From Hordeum vulgare subsp. vulgare (taxonomy: Eukaryota; Streptophyta; Magnoliopsida; Poales; Poaceae): DNA of 64,000 bases. The position numbers were made by a program, and so were the translations under genes. Below are positions 1-10,122 of this stretch, one piece after another. Numbering within the stretch: the first letter of the stretch is position 1; the number at the start of each line of letters is the position of its first letter. The notes beneath the pieces are model-generated. The model did no database searches and had not been told where the DNA came from. It was given only the letters and a program-made list of their open reading frames with translations. The stretch covers positions 106,566,881-106,630,880 of the forward strand of contig NC_058519.1 of NCBI RefSeq assembly GCF_904849725.1, given 5' to 3'.

Positions 1-525
1 TTGGGTCAGGCCCGTGTAATTTCGAAATAACATAATACAGGCTATTTTTAGAGTCTGTATGTGTGGGGAAACCGAGTTTAGGGCTGTTTTCGGACCCCTC
101 CTCCAAGGGTCACGAAATTGCCTCCCTATTCCCTCATATATACAACCCTTAGGGCAATGTTTAGACTTGGGTTTTGTTTAGATTACAAGTTCTCCATAGC
201 TGCAACTTCGCGTTCTTTGTTTGTGTTCTACGACCAGACAAAGGCGTCACAGAACCCCACCTTCTTCAATAAAGCTTTCCTCTTATATTCGCAATATCTT
301 GATTGCATCTTAGTTTCTTTCTTGTTCTTCGTTTGCGTGCAGGAAACAGACCTTCGTGGTCAGGTTGATCATGCTCCGGTGTGGTCAATAACCTCTCGAA
401 GTTGGTTTAGCGATTGCTAAGGCGCGACGTCCTCACAGGTTCATAGTCGGATCGTCAAAGTCGACTCTGCCAAAACGATACCCGCGATCTCATCGAAAGA
501 CAGGAACAACTTCGCCTCTATCATC
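1..525 (+). mobile_element. Retroelement LTR-like segment at left edge
   Basis: This stretch has the layout of an LTR promoter region on the plus strand: a TATA-like catatatac near 133-142 and an AATAAA signal at 268-273 about 130 bases downstream. A diverged copy lies in inverse orientation at 62155-62690, and the match runs to the window edge, so the element probably continues to the left. The match continues past about 420 into a segment that, read on the minus strand, resembles the end of a coding frame stopping just before the LTR-like part. Similarity ends near 522, next to CACTA transposase sequence. The family is not named because I cannot place it with confidence. Confidence 0.5.
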
Positions 526-550
526 GGAGGCACGGGAGGACCAACAACGT

Positions 551-2046
551 ATGAACAAAAAAGACGGCATGCATCCAAAGCAGTATCAAGGTCCTGCCAG
601 CTACACTATTACAAAAGCAGAGAAGGAAATCTTTTTTGAATGCCTGCTCAGTATCAAGGTCCCGTCTAGCTTCTCGTCGAATATAAAGGGAATAATAAAT
701 ATGGCAGAGAACAAATTCCAGAACCTAAAGTCTCCGGACTGCCAAGTCATTATGATGCAACTTCTTCCGGTTGCATTGAGGGGACTTCTACCAAGAAATG
801 TTCGATTAGCTATTGCGAAGCTATGTGCATTCCTCAATTCAATTTCTCAGAAGGTAACCTATCCAGAAATCCTACCAAGGTTACTAAATGATTTGGTCCA
901 ATGTCTTGTCAGTTTCGAGTTGGTGTTCCCACCAGCCTTCTTCAATATTATGACGCACGTCCTAGTTCACCTAGTCAACAAGATTACCATTCTAGGTCAT
1001 GTATTTATACACAATATGTTCCCCTTTGAGAGGTTCATGGAATTCTTAAAGACATATGTTCATAACCATGCTAGGCCGGAAGGAGGCATCTCCAAGGGCC
1101 ATGAAACAGATGAGGTCATTGGATTTTGTGTTGACTTTATTCATGACATTAAACCGATTTGTTCCCCTCAATCACGGCATGAGGGGAGACTGAGTGGAAA
1201 AGGCACGCTAGGACCAAACTCAACAATATGTAGGGACAAGCATTCTTGGGTGCAAGCACACTACACAGTTCTACAGAATTCTACCCTGGTGACCCCGTAT
1301 ATCAAAGAACATAAGAATATTCTACGCTCCAAACACCCGGAGCAATCTAACGAATGGATTACACGTGTACACATCAGGACTTCCAGCAGTTGGTTGCAAA
1401 CACATCTCATGGGTAACAACATTGTTGGAGATGACATGTACTTGTTGGCCACGACACTATCTTTGACTGTATTAACTTTCAAAGGGTACGAGATAAATGG
1501 AGATGCATTTTACACGATCGCCCAAGATAAAAAAAGAGAACCAACCAAAACAGTGGTGTCCCCTTTGATGCAGCAAACACCAATAGGCCAAAGGACACAT
1601 ATTATGGTTACATAGAGGAGATATCAGAACTTGACTATGGGAAAGATTTGAAAGTCCCTTTGTTTCGGTGCAAATGGGTCAATCTGAAAAGAGGTGGGGT
1701 AAAGGAAGATCCGCGGTACAGAATGAAAATAGTGGATATCAACAATCTTGGGTACACAGACGAACCATTCATCCTAGCCAATGATGTGGTGCAGGTTTTC
1801 TATCTGAAGGATGTGTCTACCAAACCGAGAAAAAGAAAAGATAAGGACGCGAATGCATTGTACGATGAGCCAAAGCGCCACATAGTTCTTTCAGGAAAAA
1901 GAAACAACATGGGAGTGGAGGACAAGACAGACATGTCTCAATATTATGCAAAGTTTCATGAAATTCCTCCCTTCAAAGTGAAGGTTGGCCCAAGCATCCT
2001 ATTAAACGGTGAAGATTATCCATGGTTACGATGCAATAAGCAATAA
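551..2046 (+). pseudogene. CACTA transposase TNP2, 3' part only (DUF4218 and DUF4216 regions), frameshifted
   Basis: The frame from 551 encodes a DUF4218-like region with the family landmarks FPFERF, NHARPEG and an FPPAFF-type segment. The DUF4216-like C-terminal region follows, with YYGYIEEISEL and VPLFRCKWV. The reading frame changes in the A-rich stretch near 1528-1555: residues after about 1555 continue in a different frame to the stop at 2044-2046. The catalytic N-terminal two thirds of TNP2 are absent, so this copy cannot encode an active transposase. TNP2-type proteins cut and join element ends in the nucleus. The first codons, before about 600, may come from flanking DNA, so the start shown is only the first available ATG. 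Confidence 0.85.
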
Positions 2047-2129
2047 GATTATCCAAGCTTTGATCCTACAATATCACTAATGTTACATGTCAAAAAATGA
2101 AATCCCTTTGTAACCCTCTCAACTTTTTA

Positions 2130-2690
2130 GTGCATGCTATGTGTGTGAAATTATGATGCCATGCCAAGTTTCATCCTTTTCAGATTTAATTTGTAGTGCT
2201 TTTCAATTTTAGGGTCATTTAGCTCAAAAACAATCATTAAATGCATGAAAAGTAGAAAATGAAGTCAGAAAAGGGTTGAAAATTTGCTACATGGCTTTCG
2301 ATGGTGCATATTGAACACACAAAAAGTCTGTAGTTAAAACATGTTAAAAATGAAATCCCTTTGTAATAGATGAGTTTTCGTCCGAAACCCTCATACTTTT
2401 AAAGAGATTGTTCAGTTTTTACACGAGGTGCATCCAGTTTTTTCCGTAACCCGCTCAACTTTTTAGCACATGCTATGTGGGTGAAATTATGATATCATGC
2501 CAAGTTTCAACCTTTTCAGAGTTCATTTGTGGTGCTTTTCAATTTTGGGGTCATTTAGCTCAAAAAATCATGAAATGCATGGAAAATAGAAACTGAAGTC
2601 AGAAAAGGGTTGAAAATTGATTACGTGGCTTTGAATGGTGCATACTGAACGCACAAAAAGTTAGGAGTTAAAATATGTTAAAAATAATAG
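2130..2690. repeat. Two-copy direct repeat, about 220 bp units, in outer CACTA
   Basis: Two segments, about 2130-2352 and 2467-2688, are clearly related. Both run from a catgctatgtg start through tgccaagtttca, gggtcatttagctc and agtcagaaaagggttgaaaa to a cacaaaaagt end. They are separated by about 115 bases. This is noncoding DNA downstream of the transposase stop codon. Confidence 0.75.
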
Positions 2691-2989
2691 CCAAAAGAAT
2701 TTTCATAAAGTATTTTGTTGTTAAAAACTTTAATAGCAAAAAAGAAATTAGCCCACCTACTAAGGTAACAACGGCCTGCATACGACTAGAAACCCATTTA
2801 CACATGGACCAGGATACAGGACCGCGTAGCATGTAGGCCCAATAGGGAAAATATGAAATTTAAGCATTTACTGCCTCCTTTAGAGAGGAGCTCAGGACGA
2901 TGACCATAGTGGGGCTTATAAACCGCTATGAGCGGCCTTCGCCCGGCGAGGTGGGACTAAACTTCCACCCTGCCTCGGTCATGCCAACA

Positions 2990-3180
2990 CCAACCCTTTA
3001 GTACCGGTTGGTGGCTCCAACCAAGACTAACGGTGAAATTTCACCAGCGCAAATGGCGGGAGGCTAAGCCTTTAGTCCTGGTCGGAGCCTCCAACCGAGA
3101 CTAATGGGGGAATTTCGTTAGCCGAAAGGGCGAGATCCCAACCCTTTGGTCCCGGTTGGAGGCATGAACCGGGACAAAAT
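2990..3180. repeat. Internal block of terminal-type repeats of the outer CACTA
   Basis: At least four diverged copies of the TTTAGTCCCGGTTGG / CCAACCGGGACTAA type occur here. The same motif makes up the right subterminal region at 16575-16788. The block lies inside the element, between the transposase remnant and the second gene, just left of the inner CACTA insertion. Confidence 0.75.
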
Positions 3181-3327
3181 GGTTGGAATATATAACATCT
3201 GCGGCGCTCCCTCGCCAATCTTCCTCTCCACTCCGACACCGAACCCACGCACGACGCCGTGAGGTTACTGGATCACCGATGTCTCTGCTCCACCCACTAC
3301 TAGAAAAAAGCCTATAGCTAATATGGA

Positions 3328-3670
3328 CATTAATGGCGCACCATGAATGTGGTGCGCCACTGCTATATAGCAGTGGCGCACCACATACTGGTGCGCCATT
3401 ACTATCTTTGTCCTGGCCCCACACCCTTTCCTACACTTACCAGTGGCACACCATGGGAAGTGTGCCATTACTAGTTTTAACTAGTAATGGCGCACCACGT
3501 CCACGGTGCGCCACTATTAATATTTTTTTTAGTTTTTTTTAAACTACTAGTGGCGCATTCTTACGAGGTGCACCATTAGTAACCCTGGTTACTAATGGCG
3601 CATTCTTACCAGGGTGCACCATTAGTAACCCTGGTTACTAATGGTGCATTCTTCCTGGGTGCGCCATTGG
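3328..3670. repeat. Left subterminal repeat array of inner CACTA
   Basis: Alternating inverted copies of ATGGCGCACC and GGTGCGCCAT-type units occur about every 20-40 bases, drifting to variants such as tggcgcattc towards the inner side. In En/Spm elements such subterminal repeats bind the element's accessory protein. The binding protein here is unknown. Confidence 0.85.
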
Positions 3671-4135
3671 TAACCTGGGAGGAGTAGATATTTTTGACAT
3701 CCCACTTCACACTCACTTCCCCCCCCACTTCATTCTCTCCACCACTTCACACTCACTAGTCTCGGCTGCCTCCTCCTCCTCACCTCATTTGCACCATATA
3801 TTCACCCAAATTAAGTGGTTAAATTTCCTTTTTTTGATAGGTAAGTAAGGGGAAACCTTTCTTTATGTTCTAGATCTACTTTTTTCTCCCTCCAACACGT
3901 CTACACACTTATTATGGCCTAGATCTACGTATGTTTGTTATGTTGCATATGTTTGTGTTTGCAGGTACCGGTATTTGAAATGCGATAGTTGCCAATATTT
4001 TGCCGGAATGTTGATTCATTTCCGTTTCGGCGAGAATTTGGCACTATGCATTCTTTTTGGTCTTATTTTTAGGCAAAGTCATGCCAAAAAAAAATTGGTT
4101 CTAACATATCGTTTTGCTCTACCCCGCAGGCGACC
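3671..4135 (+). promoter_or_regulatory. Transposase gene leader with probable 5'UTR intron
   Basis: This region links the left repeat array to the TNP2 start codon. It has a pyrimidine-rich stretch, a possible splice donor (gataggtaagtaag near 3836-3850) and a splice-acceptor-like ccccgcag just before gcgaccATGG. The segment 4017-4135 is related to 9982-10122, which precedes the second gene of the same element. Confidence 0.5.
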
Positions 4136-7100
4136 ATGGTACGCACGATGACCGAAGGCATCGTGAATAGGTTTTTGAGCTCAGCAAAGGCCGAGATGCT
4201 TCAAAAGAACGAGACGGAGATAAGATGTCCGTGTCGAAGATGCAAGCTGGAGAGCCTTATGGACCCGGATTCCAGAAAGGTGCGGGACCACCTACTGGTG
4301 CGTGGTTTCATGGATGGCTATCACTGGCAAGGTGATGAAGATGATTATGAAGTCGTCCATGGGGGCCGGGTAAGAAAAAAGGAAGGGTTGCAAGACAATA
4401 GCGGCGAGGGCGAGCGAGAATACGAAGAATCTCCAGGACATGATCACGAAGTAGATGCAGGACACAGTCATCATGTAGAAGATGCTGGAGATGATGATGA
4501 GGAAGATCAAGACAAAGGGCATGATCATGAAGATGAAGATGCCGGAGCAGACGACAACGGACCATCGATGGGTTGGGTGCAGGACCCTCATATTCAAGAG
4601 CTGCTTCTCAAGCAGACGGGTAACGCAAGAGCTGTCGCCCGAGAGAAAGCCAAGCTGGATCAAGTGGAGATAGACGTGGTTACTCCATTGTATGAAGGAT
4701 GCAGGCTCGAGGATACCCGCCTGAAAGTAACGCTCATGGCTCTGGAGATGAAGGTAAAACACAAAATGACCGACACATGCTTCGACGAGAACATGTCATT
4801 CTGGCATGAACGTCTTCCCATGGGGAACAACTGCCCGAACAGTTTCGAGGAGGCGAATAAAATCATGTGTCCTCTAGATTTACCGCACGTGAAATACCAT
4901 GTGTGCATGAACGATTGCATCATTTATCGGTACGAGCACGCGGAGTCTACCATATGTCCGGTGTGCGGTGTTACTCGATACAAGAAGAGGAAGAAAGCTC
5001 CTCGAAAAGTGGTGTGGTACTTTCCTATCACTCCTCTTCTGCAGCGGTATTTCGTGAACCCTAAGCAAGTAGAGCTCCTGCGTTGGCACGTGGATAGGGA
5101 GGAGAAGAAGCGAGAAGATGACGGAAATGATCCAGAGATAAATAAAAAAGACAAGATGTTGAGTCACCCTAAGGATGCGAGCCAGTGGCAAGCGTTGAAC
5201 TTCGAACACCCAGAATTTGGGGACGATCCAAGGAACATCATGTTGGGCGTGAGCACCAATGGAGTCTCCCGTTTGGCAGCCAGAGAAGCACACATAGCAC
5301 CTAGCCTGTGTTGGTGTGGATGTAGAACCTTCCCCCTGGATGTGCATGAAGAGTAAGTACATTCACATGAGTATGCTAATTGAAGGGCCGAAACAACCAG
5401 GGAACGACATCAATCTGTATCTGGGGCTGCTGAAAGAGGAGCTAGACACGTTGTGGAAAACGCCAGCCAATACGTGGGACGCCGCAGCGAAACAATATTT
5501 TCCTATGAGAGCCGCACTACTCACGATAGTGCACGACTATCTCAGTTATGGATATGTCGCGGGGCAGGTGGTCCACGGATTTTGTGCGTGCATCAGGTGC
5601 ATGGATGACACAAAGTATCGCCAGCTAGATAGAGATCCCGTGTCTTCGAAAACTGTGTTCATGGGACATCGAAGGTGGCTTCGTGACGATGATGCATGGA
5701 GAAAACGCAAGGATCTGTTCGATGGTGAAACCGAACCCCGAAGAACCCCACGTACGAGGAGCGGCGAGGAAATAGACGAGCTGTTGAAAAATTGGAAAGA
5801 GTGCCCACCGCCGGGAAAGAAGCGAAAGGCGCCAGAGCCGCTTGTGAAGGTATGGAAAACGAGGTCTGTTTTCTGGGACTTGTCGTACTCGAAGATCCTC
5901 CGTGTGCATCACAACCTTGATGTCATGCATATCACGAAGAACGTGTGCGAGAGTCTGCTTGGTACCCTGCTCAACATGCCAGAGAGGACCAAAGATGGGC
6001 CGAAAGCAAGGGCAGACTTGCCATCAATGGGCATCAGGGAGGAGCTTCACGCAAAACGCCCTAATGATGATGATGATGATGATGATGAGGCGAAGGACAC
6101 GGAAAGTAGTCGCAAAGGCAAAAAAGGCCAAGAAGATCGAATATGACTGCCCTCCCGCGTGCTTCACTCTAAGTCAGAAGGAGATCGATCAGTTTTTCAC
6201 CTGCCTCGTAGGAGTAACACTTCCTTACGGTTACGTGGGGAAGATAAGAAGATACCTAGACTCAGCGAAGTAGAAGTTCAGCGGGATGAAGTCTCACGAC
6301 TGTCGCGTGCTGATGACACAGATACTTCTAGTTGCAATCCGTGGGATCATGGACGCGCACGTCCGTGAAACGCTATTTGGCCTATGCAACTTTTTCGACG
6401 GCATCTCTCGGAAGTCGGTTGGCGTGAGGCAACTCAGAAGGCTACAGGAAGAGATCGTGGTGATACTATGCGAGCTTGAGATGTACTTCTCGCCCGCATT
6501 CTTTGATGTTATGGTGCATCTGCTGGTCCATATCATGGAGGATATCATCCAACTCGGGCCGACGTTCCTGCACAACATGATGCCATTCGAAAGGATGAAT
6601 GGTGTCATCAAAGGATACGTTCGCAACAGGGCACGTCCAGATGGAAGCATAGCCCAGGGCTTTCTGACCGAAGAGTGCATCTCCTTGTGCACGAATTATC
6701 TAGGAATCGAGAACCCCGTTGGTCTGCCCGTCAACAGGCACCTCGGCAGGCTCACTGGATGGGGTCACCGCGAGGGTCGCCGCGAAATGCATGTCGACTT
6801 CAAGGGTCGACTCGCCGACTTTGAAAGAGCAAACCTAGTCGCGCTACAACAATAAACGTGGTCGATCCTTGGGTGGTAGAGCACAAAACATTTATTGAGA
6901 AGACGTACAATGACCGAGGCCAACAGAGGATGGACGGAGATATAATCAAAGAGCACAACTCATATTTCACGCGTTGGTTCAAGGACAAGCTTCTATGGTA
7001 CCCTTTACACGAGGATTCTTCCACGGAAGAAAAACTCATATTCGCCTTGTCACAGGGCGCCGAGCACAACCTGATGACCTATGAGGTGTGCGATATCAAT

Positions 7101-7682
7101 GGGTACACATTCTACACCGAGGAAAAGGACATGAAGAGCGATTATCAGAACTCCGGGGTAACGATGGAATCCTACACCGGTAACGACAAGGACAGATACT
7201 ACGGAAGGATCGAGGAGATCTTGGAGCTGAGCTACGCTGGATAGAAGGTTCGGATGTTCCGTGTGAGATGGGCCAAGAGCGTCCTAAAAGAAGACCGGTA
7301 TTTCACCACCATGGTTATACACGAAGCCAAATCGAATACCACGGGCGCAAATGTCACCGCGAAAAATGAGCCATGGGTACTGGCTTGCCAAGTGGATCAA
7401 TGCTTCTTCATTACCGACCTATCAAAGACCAGTCGTGTTGTCATGAGGAGAGGCAAAAGGAACATCATCGGAATGGATGGAGTCGCCAATGAGCAAGACT
7501 TCAACAAGTACGACGACCCGAATATGGAAGATGATGACGACGATGAAGTAGCACACAACACAAGAAGAAGCAGGACCACCCTACCTAAAGGATGTCTGTT
7601 CAAGAGAAGAATTCAAGGGGTTCTGAGGCTAAATTATTCAACTGCGAGAAAGAAGGGCAAGAAGATCATTCTGAAAAGATAG
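4136..7682 (+). pseudogene. CACTA transposase TNP2 (transposase-associated, TNP2, DUF4218 and DUF4216 regions), broken
   Basis: The N-terminus carries the transposase-associated cysteine motif (RCPCRRCKLES, then VRDHLLVRGFM). An acidic His/Asp-rich linker follows, then the TNP2 core with HVCMNDCIIYRYEH and a CPVCG knuckle. DUF4218 (FPPAFF-like YFSPAFFDVM, MMPFERMNG) and DUF4216 (YYGRIEEILEL, MFRVRWAKS) follow in the usual order. The gene is not readable in one frame. There are indels near 5268-5316, a shift near 6090-6110 after a (GAT)n run, an in-frame TAG at 6271-6273, a shift near 6850 and an in-frame TAG at 7242-7244. The start ATG has a good context (gcgaccATGG) after a probable leader intron. 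The product would have excised and inserted the element in the nucleus; this copy should be inactive. Confidence 0.9.
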
Positions 7683-8049
7683 CTAATTAAGATCAAATCA
7701 CGACGTGTCGGCCGCGTGTGTGTGTCAGTGGCAAGCTCAATCTTTGATGATTGTTATTTCGCGTCAGTTGATTTCAACAATGACATGTAATTCTAAATCT
7801 TTGCACAATGTGATATCACCTCATAACATGATTTTGGAAGTGTCTCTCTCCATGAGCTTTATGGATGGGTTAGGTGTAAAACATGCTTTTTCTCGGGCTA
7901 CTCGTAAAACACATTAGCTCGTCTGGCTAAACAAGTGGAAAAATGAATGATTGGCTCTTTTCATAGTTCTTAGTAAGAAAATAGATGAAGTAAATACAAA
8001 GTATACTAGATAGGTGGCGAAACTATTAGATGCATGCAACTAAAAAAAA
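7683..8049. other. Noncoding stretch after the transposase gene
   Basis: AT-rich DNA follows the TNP2 stop codon and probably holds its 3'UTR and transcription end. I see no further coding sequence or repeat in it. Confidence 0.5.
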
Positions 8050-8215
8050 GTTAGTAATGGCGCACTAGGGGAAGGTGCGCCATTGCTATCCCTCCCCACT
8101 TATGGCGCACCACTGGAAGGTGCGCCATTACTATCCCTCCCCACTTATGGCGCAGCACTAAAAGGTGCGCCAATGATATGCCACTTATGGCGCACCCCTA
8201 AATGGTGCGCCATTG
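8050..8215. repeat. Internal array of terminal-type repeats in inner CACTA
   Basis: Four pairs of TATGGCGCACC / GGTGCGCCAT-type units lie here, the same units as in the terminal arrays at 3328-3670 and 14310-14540. They lie more than 4 kb from the left end and more than 6 kb from the right end, directly before the leader of the second gene. Confidence 0.85.
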
Positions 8216-10122
8216 CTAACCCTCCCCCGTACTATCCCCTTCTTTCCCTCCCCTCACTCGCCTCTCCCCCGCATCTCCACTCCGGCCAACCGCACCCCTC
8301 CCTCCCTCCCTCCCATCTCCCCTTGTCAGCCACCGTCGCTGCCCTCCTCGTCAGCCACCACCACCCTCCTCGTCAGCCGCCGCCACCCTCCTCGTCAGCC
8401 ACCGCCACCCTCCTCGTCACTGCCCCCAGGCCCCGGCCACCGCCGCGGCCCCCATTCGCCGCTGCACACGTCGCCGCCGCCGGATCACGCCCCCGCACAC
8501 GTCGCCGCCGCCGGACGGGTCATGCAGCCATCACCGCTGTGGAGGTGAGCACCCCCGCCCCTCCCTCTTCCCCATATCCCCACCATCCTCCCCTTTTAGT
8601 GTGCTTATCTGTTTGTGAGGTTGGCTTCAGGTTCGTCTGAAATCTACGGTTTGTTGAGACCATATTTGAGTTTTGAGATGTTGTATTTGTTGAGGATGTT
8701 GAGCCTGCACAACACCCCTTGACAGACTAGGTGAGAACGAATAATATAAATATAAATGAATGATTCAGGGATTCAGGGACATGCATGAATGTCTTGAAAA
8801 AATTGTAGGTTGTGCCTTTGACCCTTAAGTGAGGGGATCGATTCCATGAACGAACCCTGCCAAAGCATCTGTTCCAAGCTTTGCTATCTTGTTGCTTCCA
8901 CAAGGACAAGGAAATGCTTTTTTTCATATACTACTACTGTGCTATGACAGAAGACTATGCACGCTCTACAGTATGTCTATATACATCCATATGTAGTTCT
9001 TTAGTAAATCCTTAAAGAAAATTATGTTTAGGAAATAGGAGGAGTATGATAAACAAGCAAAGCAGAACGTTGGTGGTTTGGTGCGGGTGACAATGATGCA
9101 TGAGAGAGAGAGCAGCTAGCCAAAGCCGCGTCGCTTTCCAACACGTGCTGGATCTGCTGCTCATGAGTCACGAGCAGCAATTGATTAGAGCTTTTCTTTC
9201 TTTTTCACCATAGATGGTGATCTTGTTAGAGACCACGAGGGAGGTTTACATTTACATGCAAAATGTATACTTCCTTCGTTCTTAAATAATTGTAGTTAAA
9301 GAGAATTTATCTAATTTTTTTCACCATAGATGATGATCTTGTTACAGACCATGAGGGAGGTTTACATTTACATGCATAATGCCCTCCACCTGCCGTCGCC
9401 GCAACCACCAATTGACTAGCCCAACTCTCATGTTCTGACATTTGTTAATCCCCTTTTAGTGTGCCTGAAAAATTCTTTGTCATGTTAAATTTTATGGTAT
9501 CAACTCGCTATTGTGATATATGACTTGCTAAGAAACAAATGATTGTTCACTGATTACTGATAGATGAAAAGGATTTATTAAATCAACCAAGTTTTGTACT
9601 CACTGATTAAATATTGGGTTGCTAAATTTGTATGCACTTGGGAGGCGTGGGTGTGATTAGGATTTGGATTGCCTATAGCTTTTATGCTATGTTTGTTTAT
9701 AACTTGATTGTGACCTAATATATTGGAAATCTCCGAATATATTGGAAATCTGCTAATTTTTCATTTACTTACTTACTTACTTACGACGGAGAATGAATTT
9801 TACTACTTGGACAGTGAATTTTTATGTTGATCACTGATTTATGCCTTTTGATTGTAGTGGTTATGTTAAATTTATTTCTGAAGTATTTAAATCTTCCATC
9901 TTACTATTTTTTGGCATCCTGCTTGTGCAGTAAGGTTGTAATGACTCATATTTGTTACCCCTTTCTCCTGAAACGTAGATTAATTTCCGTTTCGGTTGAG
10001 AATTGGGCACTCCCAGGTCAAGAAAATTAGCAAAGGTCGTGCCCAATTTTCTTGACCTAGAAGGTGCCCGATTCAACCCCGTGCAATAACTCTAGTAGCC
10101 TTTTTTCCTATTTAGAGCGAAC
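8216..10122 (+). promoter_or_regulatory. Leader and probable 5'UTR intron region of the second inner-CACTA gene
   Basis: A C-rich low-complexity stretch (8216-8600) rich in CCG/CCT triplets follows the internal repeat array. A splice-donor-like gtgagcacc lies at 8545-8553, and then a long AT-rich stretch runs to the ATG at 10123. The last 140 bases resemble the TNP2 leader at 4017-4135. A 60-bp segment occurs twice (9201-9260 and 9317-9376), with a short Stowaway-like sequence (acttccttcgttcttaaat) between the copies. I see no convincing coding sequence. Confidence 0.45.
10005..10069. other. Imperfect hairpin upstream of second CACTA gene
   Basis: The arm at 10005-10028 and the arm at 10045-10069 are imperfect inverted copies (core ggtcaagaaaatt / aattttcttgacc) around a 16-base loop. 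It lies 54-118 bases before the start codon at 10123 and would be in the mature or intronic leader. Confidence 0.7.

Noticed and set aside
8083..8640. Proline/serine-rich frames at 8083-8640
   Set aside because: They result from CCT/CCG low-complexity DNA and terminal-type repeats in the leader, with no conserved motif.
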